Shown here: positions 55,957 to 64,000 of the stretch, piece by piece
Position numbering within the stretch: the stretch's first letter is position 1
Layout: each line of letters begins with the position of its first letter
Assembly: GCF_029238675.1 (NCBI RefSeq)
Contig: NZ_JAQWFR010000027.1
Coordinates: 1 to 64,000 of the forward strand
Direction: 5' to 3'
DNA: 64,000 bases
From: Oceanicoccus sp.
GTDB taxonomy: Bacteria > Pseudomonadota > Gammaproteobacteria > Pseudomonadales > Dasaniaceae
Notes under the pieces: generated by a model
Database searches by the model: none
Seen by the model: only the letters and a program-made list of their open reading frames with translations
What the model was told of the DNA's origin: nothing
Position numbers and translations under genes: made by a program

Positions 55957-58071
55957 TTAAGCCACGGTACGCTTAAACGGCGGCAGGGAATTTAACATCG
56001 CCTGGCCGTAACGCTTACTAACCACTCGGCGGTCTAACAAAGTCACTCTGCCGCTATCGGTTTCTGTTCTCAATAAACGGCCACTGGCCTGCACTAGTTT
56101 AAGTGCGGCATCCGGCACGGTTATATCCATAAACGGATTGCCGCCACGACTTTCAATCCACTCCGCCAATGCCGACTCGACAGGTTGGTCTGGCACTGCA
56201 AAAGGGATTTTGGCAATCACCACATGGGTGCAATACAAACCGGGTAAGTCAACACCCTCGGCAAAACTGGCCAAGCCAAAAATCACACTGCCATCACCGG
56301 CATCCACTGCTTCTTTATGCATTCTTAGCACTTCGTGTTTGGGATAATGCCCCTGCATAATAATGCGCTGCTGCCACTCTAAAGTAATTCCTTCAAACAC
56401 CTGCTCCATTTGGCGGCGGGAAGCAAATAGCACCAGACTACCCTGTTTGCTATTTAATAGTTCCGGCAGCATATCGATAAGCGCTTCAGTATGGGCCTCT
56501 GCATCGGAAGGTTCACAGGGCATTTGCGGCACCACTAATTCACCGGCCTCAGCAAAATTAAACGGACTGGGCACCACGGCATAATTGGTTTGCTCCGGCG
56601 TGCCGGCACGCATCTTAAAACGATCAAAACCACCCAGTGCAGTTAAGGTTGCGGAGGTAATAACCGCGCCGTAACAGCGGTTCCATAAATACTGGGATAA
56701 AGTGTTCGCCGCCAAAATCGGGCTGGTGGAAACTTCAAAATCCAGATTGCCACCGGCGCCCTCTACCACCGCAATCCAGCGACCGCGTGGCGGGTCTTCC
56801 ACAGTATTGGCATGGCTGTAATCAGACCATAAAGAGTAGTTACCCTCGGCACGGCCACGCAACATCGACAGGGGTGGAAACCAGGCTTCGGCGATGGTTT
56901 TAGGAATCGCATGCTCGGCATCTTCCATCGCCTCTTCCAATAATTTACAGCAGCCGTCCAATGCATCCTGCATACCGCGAAATTGCATGACCAACTCAGT
57001 GGCCTGCGCTCTTAACACATCCGGCACCAAACCCTGTTCAAAACGATGGGTAGGAATAGAACCACGACGACCAGGCTCAACACTGACCATGGATTCCAAA
57101 CTATTAAACAGCATACCCATATGCTGTTTAAGCGTTTCCATAATCGGCGGCAGGGCCTGCAGGTGTCGCCCAATACCGGCAGCATTACCCAACTGCGGCG
57201 CCGCTTTGGCCAGCACTTTAATACCCTGGTCTAACCAGCGCTCGGTTGAACGCACGCGGCTAAATTGTGAAAAATGGTTAATCGCCTTATCCGGCAAGTG
57301 ATGGCCTTCATCAAAAATAAAAATACAATCTTCAGGGTCGGGCAAAATGGCGCCACCGCCCAAAGCTAAATCTGCCAATACCAAATCGTGATTGGTGACA
57401 ATCACATCAACGCTGCCTAACTGCTCGCGCCCTTTATAAAAACAGCACTGACTAATATTGGCGCAGCGACGACCCGTGCACTGAGCATGATCAGTAGTGA
57501 CCCTGGACCAGGTTGGCACATCCAATTCCTGCGACCAGGCATCGCGGTCACCATCCCAGTCACCCGCCCCTAGTGCGGTCAGCATATCCTGATAAACATT
57601 CAATGTTTGCGTATCCACCTGCGCCTGTTGTTCGTCGGGATAAAGCGCCATAGCTTCACTGTTAGCGTTGCTATCTTGCAACACCGCATCCAGTTTAGAC
57701 AGGCATAAATAACGCCCACGACCTTTAGCCAGGGCGAAATTAAATGACAGATCACTGTGACGTAAAATATCGGGCAGGTCTTTATGAATAATCTGTTCTT
57801 GCAGGGCAACGGTTGCGGTAGAGATGACCAGAGTTTTCTCCAAAGCTTGGGCAATGGGTACCGCAGCTACGGTATAAGCGATGGTTTTGCCCGTACCCGT
57901 TCCCGCCTCTACGACGCAGACTGGCGTATCTTGCTGGTCATTTTTTGCTGTGAGCGTGCGCGCCACTTCGGCGATCATTAAACGCTGGCCATAGCGGGCT
58001 TTTAACTCTTTGCTATCCAGCAAGGAGGTATAAGCCGATTGGATGGATTCTTTTATGGTGTCAGTTAACAT
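55957..58071 (-). CDS. dinG: ATP-dependent DNA helicase DinG
   Basis: XPD-like superfamily 2 helicase, 5'-3', that clears R-loops and damaged replication structures. In 704 residues: motif I EAGTGTGKTIAYTVA, Ia VISTATVALQEQ, the four Fe-S Cys (start of YLCLSK, then CTGRRCANISQCCF), NHDLVLADLALGG, the DEAH-type box DEGHHLPD, TSATL, LVLFASRRQ and the late GLASFAEGVDLPG and QASGRLLRTETDSGRV. The frame opens at a TTG (58080), but the ATG at 58071 matches the family start (MLTDTIKESI). It is 15 nt downstream-side of the acyltransferase gene on the same strand. Confidence 0.95.
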   Translation of the reverse strand: MLTDTIKESIQSAYTSLLDSKELKARYGQRLMIAEVARTLTAKNDQQDTPVCVVEAGTGTGKTIAYTVAAVPIAQALEKTLVISTATVALQEQIIHKDLPDILRHSDLSFNFALAKGRGRYLCLSKLDAVLQDSNANSEAMALYPDEQQAQVDTQTLNVYQDMLTALGAGDWDGDRDAWSQELDVPTWSRVTTDHAQCTGRRCANISQCCFYKGREQLGSVDVIVTNHDLVLADLALGGGAILPDPEDCIFIFDEGHHLPDKAINHFSQFSRVRSTERWLDQGIKVLAKAAPQLGNAAGIGRHLQALPPIMETLKQHMGMLFNSLESMVSVEPGRRGSIPTHRFEQGLVPDVLRAQATELVMQFRGMQDALDGCCKLLEEAMEDAEHAIPKTIAEAWFPPLSMLRGRAEGNYSLWSDYSHANTVEDPPRGRWIAVVEGAGGNLDFEVSTSPILAANTLSQYLWNRCYGAVITSATLTALGGFDRFKMRAGTPEQTNYAVVPSPFNFAEAGELVVPQMPCEPSDAEAHTEALIDMLPELLNSKQGSLVLFASRRQMEQVFEGITLEWQQRIIMQGHYPKHEVLRMHKEAVDAGDGSVIFGLASFAEGVDLPGLYCTHVVIAKIPFAVPDQPVESALAEWIESRGGNPFMDITVPDAALKLVQASGRLLRTETDSGRVTLLDRRVVSKRYGQAMLNSLPPFKRTVA

Positions 58072-58095
58072 GCAGCACAACTATCATGAAAAAGA

Positions 58096-59250
58096 TCAGG
58101 CAAAATCTTTTTTGCGGTCAATCGTATTCGCGTAAATACCTAGTGCAAACTCTCTGTGCTCAGCAGGTAGGGCATTAATACGCGCACTAAAGGCTGCCTC
58201 GCCCGCGGCTAAATCCTGTGCGGAAAAAGTCTGGTGATCACTGGAGTGTACACCTTCGGGATAGTGCCCATGCAACAATTTATAGGCAAAAAAGTTACTG
58301 CTATGTAGCACATAGTTGCCAACAACCTGTCGATCAATGGCATCAGCTACCGCATCGGCATTGTCAAACTCACCTTCTAATGGCACACCAAAAGACACAT
58401 GTACATTGCCTTTATTACCAGCAATACCTTTGGCAATAGACTCTACATCTTCATGCTCGTCTTTTTGATATTCACCGTGGGTGGCGGTTTCATAAAGCTC
58501 TTTCGCTTTAGCACCATCGCAGGGGTCTAGCTCATAAGAAATAGAGACCGGCACAATATGTAACTTATTAATATAGTCAGAGAGACTTTCTGTCTGTTTT
58601 TGTTGGCTCATAGCCAGCATTTTTATAATGGCAGGCTCAGTACGGTCATTACCATCTTTGGCTCGACCTTCGCGCTGGGCAATCCATATGGGGTTGTTAT
58701 CTTCTTCTATGGAGTGACGAATATAGCTGGACAGCATTTTATAGGCAGCCAGTATTTGCCGTGGCCCCTTGGCGGAGCGCTTTACGATAAAGCTTTTATT
58801 TAGCCTCATTAAGTCGGATACATAGGGCTTGGTTAACAGATTGTCACCAATGGCAATGCGCACGGTATCATGGTCGTTGTGATATAGCGCATAGGTAACG
58901 AAGGCGGGGTCCATGGTGATATCGCGATGGTTGCTCATAAACAGATAGGGTTTATTCGGGTCCAATGCGTCCAATCCGGATACGGTAAGGCCTGTGGTGG
59001 TGCTTTCTATCATGCCGTCCATATACCCTTTGACCACATGCTGAAAATCTTCGACGGTGCTAACACCCCGTAGCTGGCGTGAAATGACAAAACGAATAAT
59101 GGGATAAACCAGCCAGGTAAAGGCTTTATGCCATGGGCCCAGTTTTAAGCTGGCCACCGCAGCAACCAGCTCATCATCAGCCAGCAAATTGTTTAAAACG
59201 GAAGCCACTTCTTCATTATTATAGGGACGGATATCCGCAAACTGGCCCAT
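58096..59250 (-). CDS. PlsC-domain acyltransferase
   Basis: Probable glycerophospholipid-type acyltransferase of 384 residues. The N-terminal 100 residues are conserved in this subgroup but unlike PlsC of E. coli. The acyltransferase core has LFMSNHRDITMDPAFV, where the usual HX4D appears as NHRDITMD, then SFIVKRS and NPIWIAQREGRAKDGND (the R-EGxR element). LHIVPVSISYELDPCDGAK is the fourth block. No strong TM helix is seen apart from FTWLVYPIIRFVISRQL (49-65). The substrate is not known. An upstream GTG (59259) is possible; the ATG at 59250 is 11 nt after AGG. Confidence 0.82.
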   Translation of the reverse strand: MGQFADIRPYNNEEVASVLNNLLADDELVAAVASLKLGPWHKAFTWLVYPIIRFVISRQLRGVSTVEDFQHVVKGYMDGMIESTTTGLTVSGLDALDPNKPYLFMSNHRDITMDPAFVTYALYHNDHDTVRIAIGDNLLTKPYVSDLMRLNKSFIVKRSAKGPRQILAAYKMLSSYIRHSIEEDNNPIWIAQREGRAKDGNDRTEPAIIKMLAMSQQKQTESLSDYINKLHIVPVSISYELDPCDGAKAKELYETATHGEYQKDEHEDVESIAKGIAGNKGNVHVSFGVPLEGEFDNADAVADAIDRQVVGNYVLHSSNFFAYKLLHGHYPEGVHSSDHQTFSAQDLAAGEAAFSARINALPAEHREFALGIYANTIDRKKDFA

Positions 59251-59408
59251 GTGATTCACTACCTTTAGTTAAACTTGATTGGCGGCGAACGATACCGGAA
59301 ATGGGCTGCTTAGTCATCCGCAACGCACCCGATCGAACAAAAACCACGCAGATAAACCATGACTTGAAGGCAGGCACGAACTAATTAGCGTCATCCATCT
59401 GAATTAGC

Positions 59409-59437
59409 TTGACGCCCCCCATGCTAATCCCTATGAT
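59409..59437 (+). promoter_or_regulatory. Promoter of the initiator tRNA gene
   Basis: TTGACG (59409-59414) and TATGAT (59432-59437) are separated by exactly 17 nt and followed by the GC-rich discriminator GCGCGCC, typical of stringently controlled stable-RNA promoters. Start expected near 59444, 50 nt before the tRNA. Confidence 0.75.
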
Positions 59438-59494
59438 GCGCGCCTTGCTTAACAACAGCCAGCAACGGCCTGTTGTTTCGACAGAGCTTATTGA

Positions 59495-59571
<77 letters not shown>

Positions 59572-59763
59572 ATTCAAGATACGCCCGTTAGATAGAAGCC
59601 AGAGGATCGGTACCTACTACATCTGGCGCAGCCGCTAAAAAAACCTACCCACCGATTAAGGTGAACTATTACCAATATCCGCCGAGACGATTGGTAAGCC
59701 GTTGGTCAAATGCTAAAATCCTCGCACGATTTTTTTCAACCAACCCGACATAGAACCTTCGGC

Positions 59764-60036
59764 ATGAAAAAACACCTATCAATTGCTTTAACCACCACTT
59801 TAGTTGCATTTTCTTTAAGCGCTTCGGCTGCCAGGCCTGCCAGCATCACCTTCGAATCTAATGGCACAACCGCTGACGGCGTTGAATACGCTAACTTCAG
59901 TGTTAAATGCTCTAATGGCGAGAAACAAATATTGACCGCATGGGATAACCGCAAAAAATGGTGTGTGGGTAGTGATCCTCTGGAAAACTGTCACCAGAAG
60001 CAGATCAAAACCGCTAAGAAAGCCTGTAAAGATTAA
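59764..60036 (+). CDS. Small secreted Cys-containing protein
   Basis: Unrecognised protein of 90 residues. The frame opens at 59710, but those 18 residues are unlike a signal, whereas the ATG at 59764 starts MKKHLSIALTTTLVAFSLSA with cleavage near SASA-AR. The mature part of about 65 residues has four Cys (VKCSNGEK, KWCVGS, ENCHQK, KACKD), probably two disulfides, and many Lys. It is followed 25 nt later by a strong terminator, so it is a single-gene transcript between the tRNA and a phosphatase gene. I cannot assign a function. Confidence 0.75.
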   Translation: MKKHLSIALTTTLVAFSLSASAARPASITFESNGTTADGVEYANFSVKCSNGEKQILTAWDNRKKWCVGSDPLENCHQKQIKTAKKACKD

Positions 60037-60060
60037 CCGCTTATTTGGGCGCAAGTATTA

Positions 60061-60096
60061 AACCCAGCCTGATTAATTATCAGGCTGGGGTTTTTT
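60061..60096 (+). terminator. Rho-independent terminator
   Basis: Stem CCCAGCCTGAT/ATCAGGCTGGG (60063-60073 with 60079-60089), loop of five, then G and six T. Ends the transcript of the small secreted protein gene. Confidence 0.92.
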
Positions 60097-60164
60097 ATGT
60101 CTGGCAGCTACACTTAAGTGGTAACCGTGATTTATTGTCTAATTCACTATCAGGTAGGCAAGCT

Positions 60165-60440
60165 GTGCAGATTCTCGATAACTACTATGAGCCAAGCCCA
60201 CTAGCACGTGCTATAGAGCCGAATTATAAAGGCAGTGGCTTCAAGCTCTCGCCAGGCGAGCAATCGAGCATAGTGGCTGATTCAACACAGGGCCATTCAA
60301 CACAGGACCATTCAACACAGAACAATGAGCAAGCCGCCCTACCCCTGCATTTTTATCTGCAAAACCTGCACTACCAAAGACTTAATCACAGCATCAACTC
60401 GGCAAGCAAAGAAAAGCGCAAGCAAAAAGAACAGCAATAA
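60165..60440 (+). CDS. Doubtful small protein with STQ(G/D)H repeats
   Basis: A frame is open from 60045 to 60440, but its first part crosses the preceding terminator, so I take the GTG at 60165, which follows AGGTAGG by about 8 nt. This gives 91 residues: QILDNYYEPSPLARAIEPNY at the start, a repeat segment STQGH-STQDH-STQNN encoded by three 15-nt units (60279-60323), and a very basic end (SKEKRKQKEQQ). No signal peptide or known domain is seen. The coding status is uncertain. Confidence 0.3.
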   Translation: MQILDNYYEPSPLARAIEPNYKGSGFKLSPGEQSSIVADSTQGHSTQDHSTQNNEQAALPLHFYLQNLHYQRLNHSINSASKEKRKQKEQQ

Positions 60441-60463
60441 GGTTGCCCGCCTTCTGCTGCTAT

Positions 60464-61252
60464 TTATACAAGGTAACGCGATTGCAACCAGTTGCGCTCA
60501 ACCTCGCCCATCCCTAAAACTTCCTGCAAATAATCTTCAACCCGTGGGAACTCCTTGTCGATAATCTCAAAGGCAGATTGCAAATAGTCGGGCCGCACCT
60601 CCAGCATCGGGCGCATAACCTCTGGCTCACCCGGCCATTGGTATTTTTGACTGATGCGGGCAACCTCCTTATCAACCGAAAGGTAATCAGCTGTCAGCAT
60701 ATAATCCGCAAAAATAGTTTCCCGTGATACGCCCAGGGCCGATAACATCATTGCCGCTGCAAAACCCGTGCGATCTTTACCCGCCGCACAATGCACCAAA
60801 GACCCGCCCTCATCCAGATTTAAAAAACAGCTAAACATTTTTCGGTATTGTTCCGACTGGTCAAAAACGAACTCTTTATTAACGTCACACATAAAGCCGG
60901 CCAGCTGCTCGCTATTCATTGTACCCGCCGCGATTATCTCTACAAAATCCACCGCATTGCCGGGGTTAATCGGCAACGGAACCATTTCCGGCATCGCGGA
61001 TTCAGGCAATAGACTGGGGTCTTTTAGTCGCTCATCATCCCGCCTGAAATCAAAGACTATACGGATATCCAGGCTACCAAACTGGTCCTGGTCATTATCG
61101 GTAAGCTTGGACAACTCGCCGGAACGAAATAGCTGGCGCCATTTTATAGCTCGACCATCCCTTGTTTTATAGCCACCGTAATCACGAAAGTTAGGGGTTC
61201 CCTCAAAGGGGATATGGCGACGGGTGGCAACATCAGTTTTATCATCAAACAT
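60464..61252 (-). CDS. Tyrosine-protein phosphatase (dual-specificity type)
   Basis: Protein or lipid phosphatase of 262 residues with no signal peptide. The N-terminal part EGTPNFRDYGGYKTRDGR and WRQLFRSGELSKLT is that of the bacterial tyrosine phosphatase family that includes LipA/MptpB-type enzymes. The P-loop is VHCAAGKDRTG, with nucleophile Cys155 and Arg161 (CX5R, with Lys and Asp as in MptpB, which also acts on phosphoinositides). The general acid is likely in the FDFRRDDERLKDPS region. The substrate is unknown. It is monocistronic and faces the gene pair at 59764-60440. Confidence 0.9.
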   Translation of the reverse strand: MFDDKTDVATRRHIPFEGTPNFRDYGGYKTRDGRAIKWRQLFRSGELSKLTDNDQDQFGSLDIRIVFDFRRDDERLKDPSLLPESAMPEMVPLPINPGNAVDFVEIIAAGTMNSEQLAGFMCDVNKEFVFDQSEQYRKMFSCFLNLDEGGSLVHCAAGKDRTGFAAAMMLSALGVSRETIFADYMLTADYLSVDKEVARISQKYQWPGEPEVMRPMLEVRPDYLQSAFEIIDKEFPRVEDYLQEVLGMGEVERNWLQSRYLV

Positions 61253-61333
61253 ATTTACGGCTCTGTTATTTTTCCGGGGTGATTATAGATAGATCGCTAT
61301 AGATAGAAGGGGGGTAATAATAAAGAAGAAATA

Positions 61334-61359
61334 AAAAAGGAGCCACCAAAGGTGGCTCC
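61334..61359 (-). terminator. Leftward Rho-independent terminator
   Basis: Nine-bp stem GGAGCCACC/GGTGGCTCC (61339-61347 with 61351-61359), loop of three. On the minus strand it is followed by six T (61338 down). No protein gene on the minus strand lies upstream of it before rpsT, which is divergent. Confidence 0.85.
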
Positions 61360-61500
61360 AGCTCACGAGGGGAGAGCTACGTGAAAACTTAAAGACTTAG
61401 TCCAGCAAAGCGAGCTCGGTAGCGGTTTACCGCCACCTGGGCCTGCAGCATTTCATAGCAACAAGCAGCATTCACTATCCGATTAACATGAATTCAGCTT
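61334..61500 (-). ncRNA. Candidate small RNA divergent from rpsT
   Basis: Inferred from a strong leftward terminator (61334-61359) preceded by a structured sequence without a normal gene. On the minus strand there is an 8-bp hairpin GGTGGCGG-TAAA-CCGCTACC (61419-61438) and a further small stem AGCTC/GAGCT before the terminator. The 5' end is not defined; a TAATAA near 61505-61510 might be a -10. A 14-codon frame (61427-61471, MLLVAMKCCRPRWR) with GGA 6 nt before its ATG runs into the first hairpin, so a dual-function RNA is possible. It matches no RNA family that I recognise. Confidence 0.45.
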
Positions 61501-61648
61501 AGCCTTATTAGCGCCTGACTTCATGGGTAAAAAGTTGGCAATTATTTTATTGACGGAGGGAGCCCAGGTTTTACGCGGGTTCACAAACAGCCCTGCCAAC
61601 TAGTTACATTTTTAATCACTAAAAACCAGCAATAACTAGCCGATGCGG

Positions 61649-61677
61649 TTGACATCGAGGTCTTTACAAGGAATAAT
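61649..61677 (+). promoter_or_regulatory. rpsT promoter
   Basis: Perfect -35 TTGACA (61649-61654), 17-nt spacer, and -10 AATAAT (61672-61677), followed by a GC-containing discriminator. Start near 61684, about 50 nt before the S20 start codon. Confidence 0.8.
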
Positions 61678-61735
61678 CCCGCCTCCTAATTTTCCACTCT
61701 TTTTTAAAGACCACATTAGACACAGGATTTAAACC

Positions 61736-62002
61736 ATGGCGAATTCACCACAAGCCAAAAAACGCGCCCGCCAGGGCGAGAAGCGTCGCCAGCACAATGC
61801 CGGTCTTCGCTCTGTTGTTCGTACTTCTATCAAGAAAGTATTGGCCGCTATCGCCACTGGCAATGCCGAAGAAGCTACTGCAGCCTACGCCGCAGCCGTA
61901 CCGGTTATTGACCGCATGGCAGACAAAGGCATTATTCACAAGAATAAAGCTGCTCGTCATAAGAGCCGCCTTAACTCACAGGTAAAGGCCCTGGCTGCTT
62001 AA
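61736..62002 (+). CDS. rpsT: 30S ribosomal protein S20
   Basis: Primary 16S rRNA-binding protein of 88 residues. It begins [20 protein letters not shown] and has the family segments [40 protein letters not shown] and the end [10 protein letters not shown], i.e. the basic three-helix S20 fold. Length is normal (E. coli 87). ACAGGA lies about 9 nt before the ATG. It is monocistronic: a consensus promoter is upstream and a bidirectional terminator follows 18 nt after the stop. It converges with proB. Confidence 0.98.
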   Translation: MANSPQAKKRARQGEKRRQHNAGLRSVVRTSIKKVLAAIATGNAEEATAAYAAAVPVIDRMADKGIIHKNKAARHKSRLNSQVKALAA

Positions 62003-62019
62003 TTGAGTAGCCTGAAGGC

Positions 62020-62047
62020 AAAAAAACCGGCGATAGCCGGTTTTTTT
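62020..62047. terminator. Bidirectional terminator between rpsT and proB
   Basis: Stem CCGGC/GCCGG (62027-62031 with 62036-62040), loop GATA, extended by A-run/T-run pairing. It has seven T on the plus strand (62041-62047) and seven A before it (62020-62026), so it serves both converging transcripts. Confidence 0.9.
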
Positions 62048-62073
62048 ATGCCTGGTGCTTAAGCCCCGCAAGA

Positions 62074-63201
62074 TTACATCAACACCAGATTATCCCGGTG
62101 AATCAATTCCTCTTCACCCTGGTAGCCTAATATCTCTTCAATCTCCTGACTGGCCTTACCAATAATTTGCCGGGCATCAAAAACGCTGTAATTCACCAGG
62201 CCTCGGGCAATTTCATTACCGGCCCGATCCGTACAAGACACCAGGTCACCCCGGCTAAAAGCCCCGGAAACTGCCCTGACACCTACAGGCAATAAACTAC
62301 GGCCTGATTCGCGCAACACTTTTACCGCCCCATCATCCAGTTGCACCGTGCCATTTAACTGCGACATGCCTGCCAGCCACTGCTTGCGGGCCACCAGTGG
62401 CCGCTGCTTGGCTTTTAGCAATGTACCCAAGGCCTGCTGAAGGGAAAGGCGCAACAATACATCCTGGAATTCGCCCCCCACAATCACCGTACTGGCACCG
62501 GACCGAGCAGCCAATTTAGCCGCCCGCACCTTGGTAACCATACCGCCACGACCCAGTGCTCCAGCGCTGCCTCCGGCCATCTGCTCCAGATTCTCGTCAT
62601 CAACTGCCGCCTCAATCACCAATTTGGCATCAGGGTTAGTGCGTGGGTCGGCGCTATACAAACCCTCCTGGTCGGTCAATATAATCAAACGGTCAGCATC
62701 AATCAGGTTGGCCACCAACGCAGCCAGTGTGTCATTGTCACCGAAGCGGATTTCATCGGTCACCACCGTGTCATTCTCATTCACCACAGGAATCACCCCC
62801 AGCTTTAACAGCGTGGTGAGTGTGCCCCTGGCATTTAAATAACGGTCGCGAGCGGAGATATCATCATGCCCCAACAAGACCTGGGCAGTATGCAGGTCAA
62901 ACTTCTGGAAACAGGACTCATAAGCCTGCACCAGCCCCATCTGGCCCAGTGCAGCGGCTGCCTGGAGGTCATGCAGGGCATGGGGCCTTTCAACCCAGCC
63001 TAAACGACTCATACCCACCGCGACAGCACCGGATGAGACCAATACCAGCTCTATGCCCTGCTGGCGCAACTCGGCCATCTGTGCAGTCCAGCCGGCAATA
63101 GCCTCCATATCCAGACCTTTGCCATTGGCGGTCAGCAATGCACTGCCAATTTTAACGACCCAGCGCTGGGGCCTAACGGTTGTTTGCTGCGTATTCATCA
63201 T
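62074..63201 (-). CDS. proB: Glutamate 5-kinase
   Basis: Phosphorylates glutamate, the first and feedback-controlled step of proline synthesis. About 375 residues: the amino-acid kinase domain (1-260) has [92 protein letters not shown] and [21 protein letters not shown]-terminal PUA domain (about 275-375) follows. The frame opens at a TTG (63210) overlapping the obg stop; the ATG at 63201 (another ATG directly follows) is preferred. It is the second gene of an obg-proB transcript, a common gammaproteobacterial pair. Confidence 0.96.
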   Translation of the reverse strand: MMNTQQTTVRPQRWVVKIGSALLTANGKGLDMEAIAGWTAQMAELRQQGIELVLVSSGAVAVGMSRLGWVERPHALHDLQAAAALGQMGLVQAYESCFQKFDLHTAQVLLGHDDISARDRYLNARGTLTTLLKLGVIPVVNENDTVVTDEIRFGDNDTLAALVANLIDADRLIILTDQEGLYSADPRTNPDAKLVIEAAVDDENLEQMAGGSAGALGRGGMVTKVRAAKLAARSGASTVIVGGEFQDVLLRLSLQQALGTLLKAKQRPLVARKQWLAGMSQLNGTVQLDDGAVKVLRESGRSLLPVGVRAVSGAFSRGDLVSCTDRAGNEIARGLVNYSVFDARQIIGKASQEIEEILGYQGEEELIHRDNLVLM

Positions 63202-63206
63202 TTCAC

Positions 63207-64000
63207 TCAAGGTTCGTAGACCACCTCAACATCGTAATCATCTTCATCCCAATCATCATCGTCATCTTGCTCTGCTTGCCTGGCAGCCCTGGCCGCTTTG
63301 CGCACTGCAGCCAATTGCTGGATTCGCAGGCGTGACTCTTCCTGCATGCGACTCTGGATATCAGCCTCCATAGCCACCAACTCAGGATCTTCCAATTCTC
63401 TTTCTTTGCAGGCTTCAAGATAAGCCATCACATCACCACAGATAGGCTCGACACCCAGCTTACTAATAGCCGCAATGGAGTAAACCGGCCCCTGCCAGCC
63501 CAGCGCATCAATCACCTTCTGGCATCGCTCTTCGCGCTCATTTTCTGGCAGCAGATCCATTTTGTTCAATACCAACCAGCGGTCGCGCTGATGCAAGGTA
63601 GGGCTAAAACGCTCTAACTCAGTAATAATCGCCTGCGCCGCCTCAGCGGGGTCACTGCCATCGAAAGGCGCCATATCAACAAGATGCAGTAATAAGCGAG
63701 TACGGGTCAGGTGCTTTAAAAAGCGAATCCCCAAACCTGCACCTTCGGAGGCACCTTCAATCAAGCCCGGGATATCAGCGACCACAAAGCTGCGGTGGGC
63801 CTGCACTTTTACCACACCCAGGTTCGGCACCATAGTCGTAAACGGATAGCCCGCTACTTTAGGCTTCGCCGCCGATACTGCACGGATAAAGGTCGACTTA
63901 CCCGCATTGGGCAGCCCCAGCAAACCCACATCCGCTAAAACCTTTAATTCCAATTTCAGATTGCGGAACTCACCTTCTGAGCCCGGTGATGTTTGTCTGG
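63207..64000 (-). CDS. obgE: Obg/CgtA GTPase (N-terminus beyond window)
   Basis: Essential GTPase of 50S assembly and stringent response. The frame is open to the right edge: the residues before the GTPase domain read [20 protein letters not shown], i.e. the end of the glycine-rich OBG domain, so roughly the first 140 residues are outside. Seen are G1 [16 protein letters not shown], the switch [15 protein letters not shown]3 [19 protein letters not shown]4 LVLNKMDLL and the G5 region [10 protein letters not shown]. The C-terminal tail is highly acidic ([15 protein letters not shown]), as in other gammaproteobacterial ObgE. It overlaps the frame of proB. Operon rplU-rpmA-obgE-proB is expected outside the window. 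Confidence 0.96.
   Translation of the reverse strand, partial: RQTSPGSEGEFRNLKLELKVLADVGLLGLPNAGKSTFIRAVSAAKPKVAGYPFTTMVPNLGVVKVQAHRSFVVADIPGLIEGASEGAGLGIRFLKHLTRTRLLLHLVDMAPFDGSDPAEAAQAIITELERFSPTLHQRDRWLVLNKMDLLPENEREERCQKVIDALGWQGPVYSIAAISKLGVEPICGDVMAYLEACKERELEDPELVAMEADIQSRMQEESRLRIQQLAAVRKAARAARQAEQDDDDDWDEDDYDVEVVYEP

Noticed and set aside
62820-63101. 93-codon rightward frame within proB
   Set aside because: Antisense to well-conserved proB motifs. High Pro/Gln/Arg content is typical of shadow frames.

Overview
The window looks like a chromosomal segment of a marine-type gammaproteobacterium. The argG–motY–pyrC–rnt block and the rpsT/proB/obg block are arrangements known from Pseudomonas-like gammaproteobacteria. 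FolE, CmoA/CmoB, PpnP, RsuA and the initiator tRNA all resemble their E. coli counterparts closely. TonB-dependent receptors, tripartite tricarboxylate transporters (TTT) and a RegB/RegA-type redox sensor point to an aerobic or facultative heterotroph, perhaps in the Cellvibrionales/Spongiibacteraceae area. That placement is inference, because no rRNA or other decisive marker is present. Both window ends cut genes: a TctA permease on the left (C-terminus missing) and Obg on the right (N-terminus missing).

Left region (1-13.2 kb): an eight-gene leftward operon encodes two TTT systems, an additional TctC-type binding protein and a ModA-like lipoprotein. It is divergent from a TctD/TctE-like two-component system, followed by a large TonB-dependent receptor. 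Together they could form a sensed outer-to-inner-membrane uptake route for an unknown small, probably carboxylated, substrate. From 13.2 to 23 kb there are metabolic and housekeeping genes: folE, an alpha/beta hydrolase, a CvpA-like membrane protein with an unusual NNP-repeat tail, a YaiI-family gene, ppnP behind a 23-nt palindrome, a second TonB receptor, a YchJ-like gene fragment and deaD.

23.1-29.9 kb is a complete thiazole/pyrimidine thiamine operon (thiC-thiO-thiS-thiG-thiDE fusion-thiF/rhodanese fusion), under a clear TPP riboswitch with a recognisable promoter. 30-36 kb holds translation and RNA-modification genes (cmoAB, rsmC-like, rsuA, prfC). 36.2-38.1 kb is a hipBA toxin-antitoxin operon with two matching operators, directly downstream of a divergent CsrA paralogue.

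38.2-49.4 kb is mixed: a LysE exporter, a YiiX-like hydrolase, regB/regA with a candidate RegA box, a CBS-GGDEF protein, ggt, a degenerate-looking IS1595-family transposase, orphan terminators, mscS, a DUF481 protein, a SlyD-like isomerase and a CoA transferase. 49.4-64 kb holds argG, a REP-like inverted repeat, motY, pyrC, rnt, a FixL/FixJ-like pair, dinG, an acyltransferase, an initiator tRNA with an unusual U1-U72 mismatch, a protein phosphatase, a candidate small RNA, rpsT, proB and obg.

No CRISPR array, prophage or rRNA operon was seen. The most interesting leads are the CsrA-HipBA neighbourhood with its paired operators, the structured terminator-ended RNA candidate divergent from rpsT, the initiator tRNA end mismatch, the RegA-box-like palindrome before regB, and the large TTT operon carrying a ModA-like lipoprotein.
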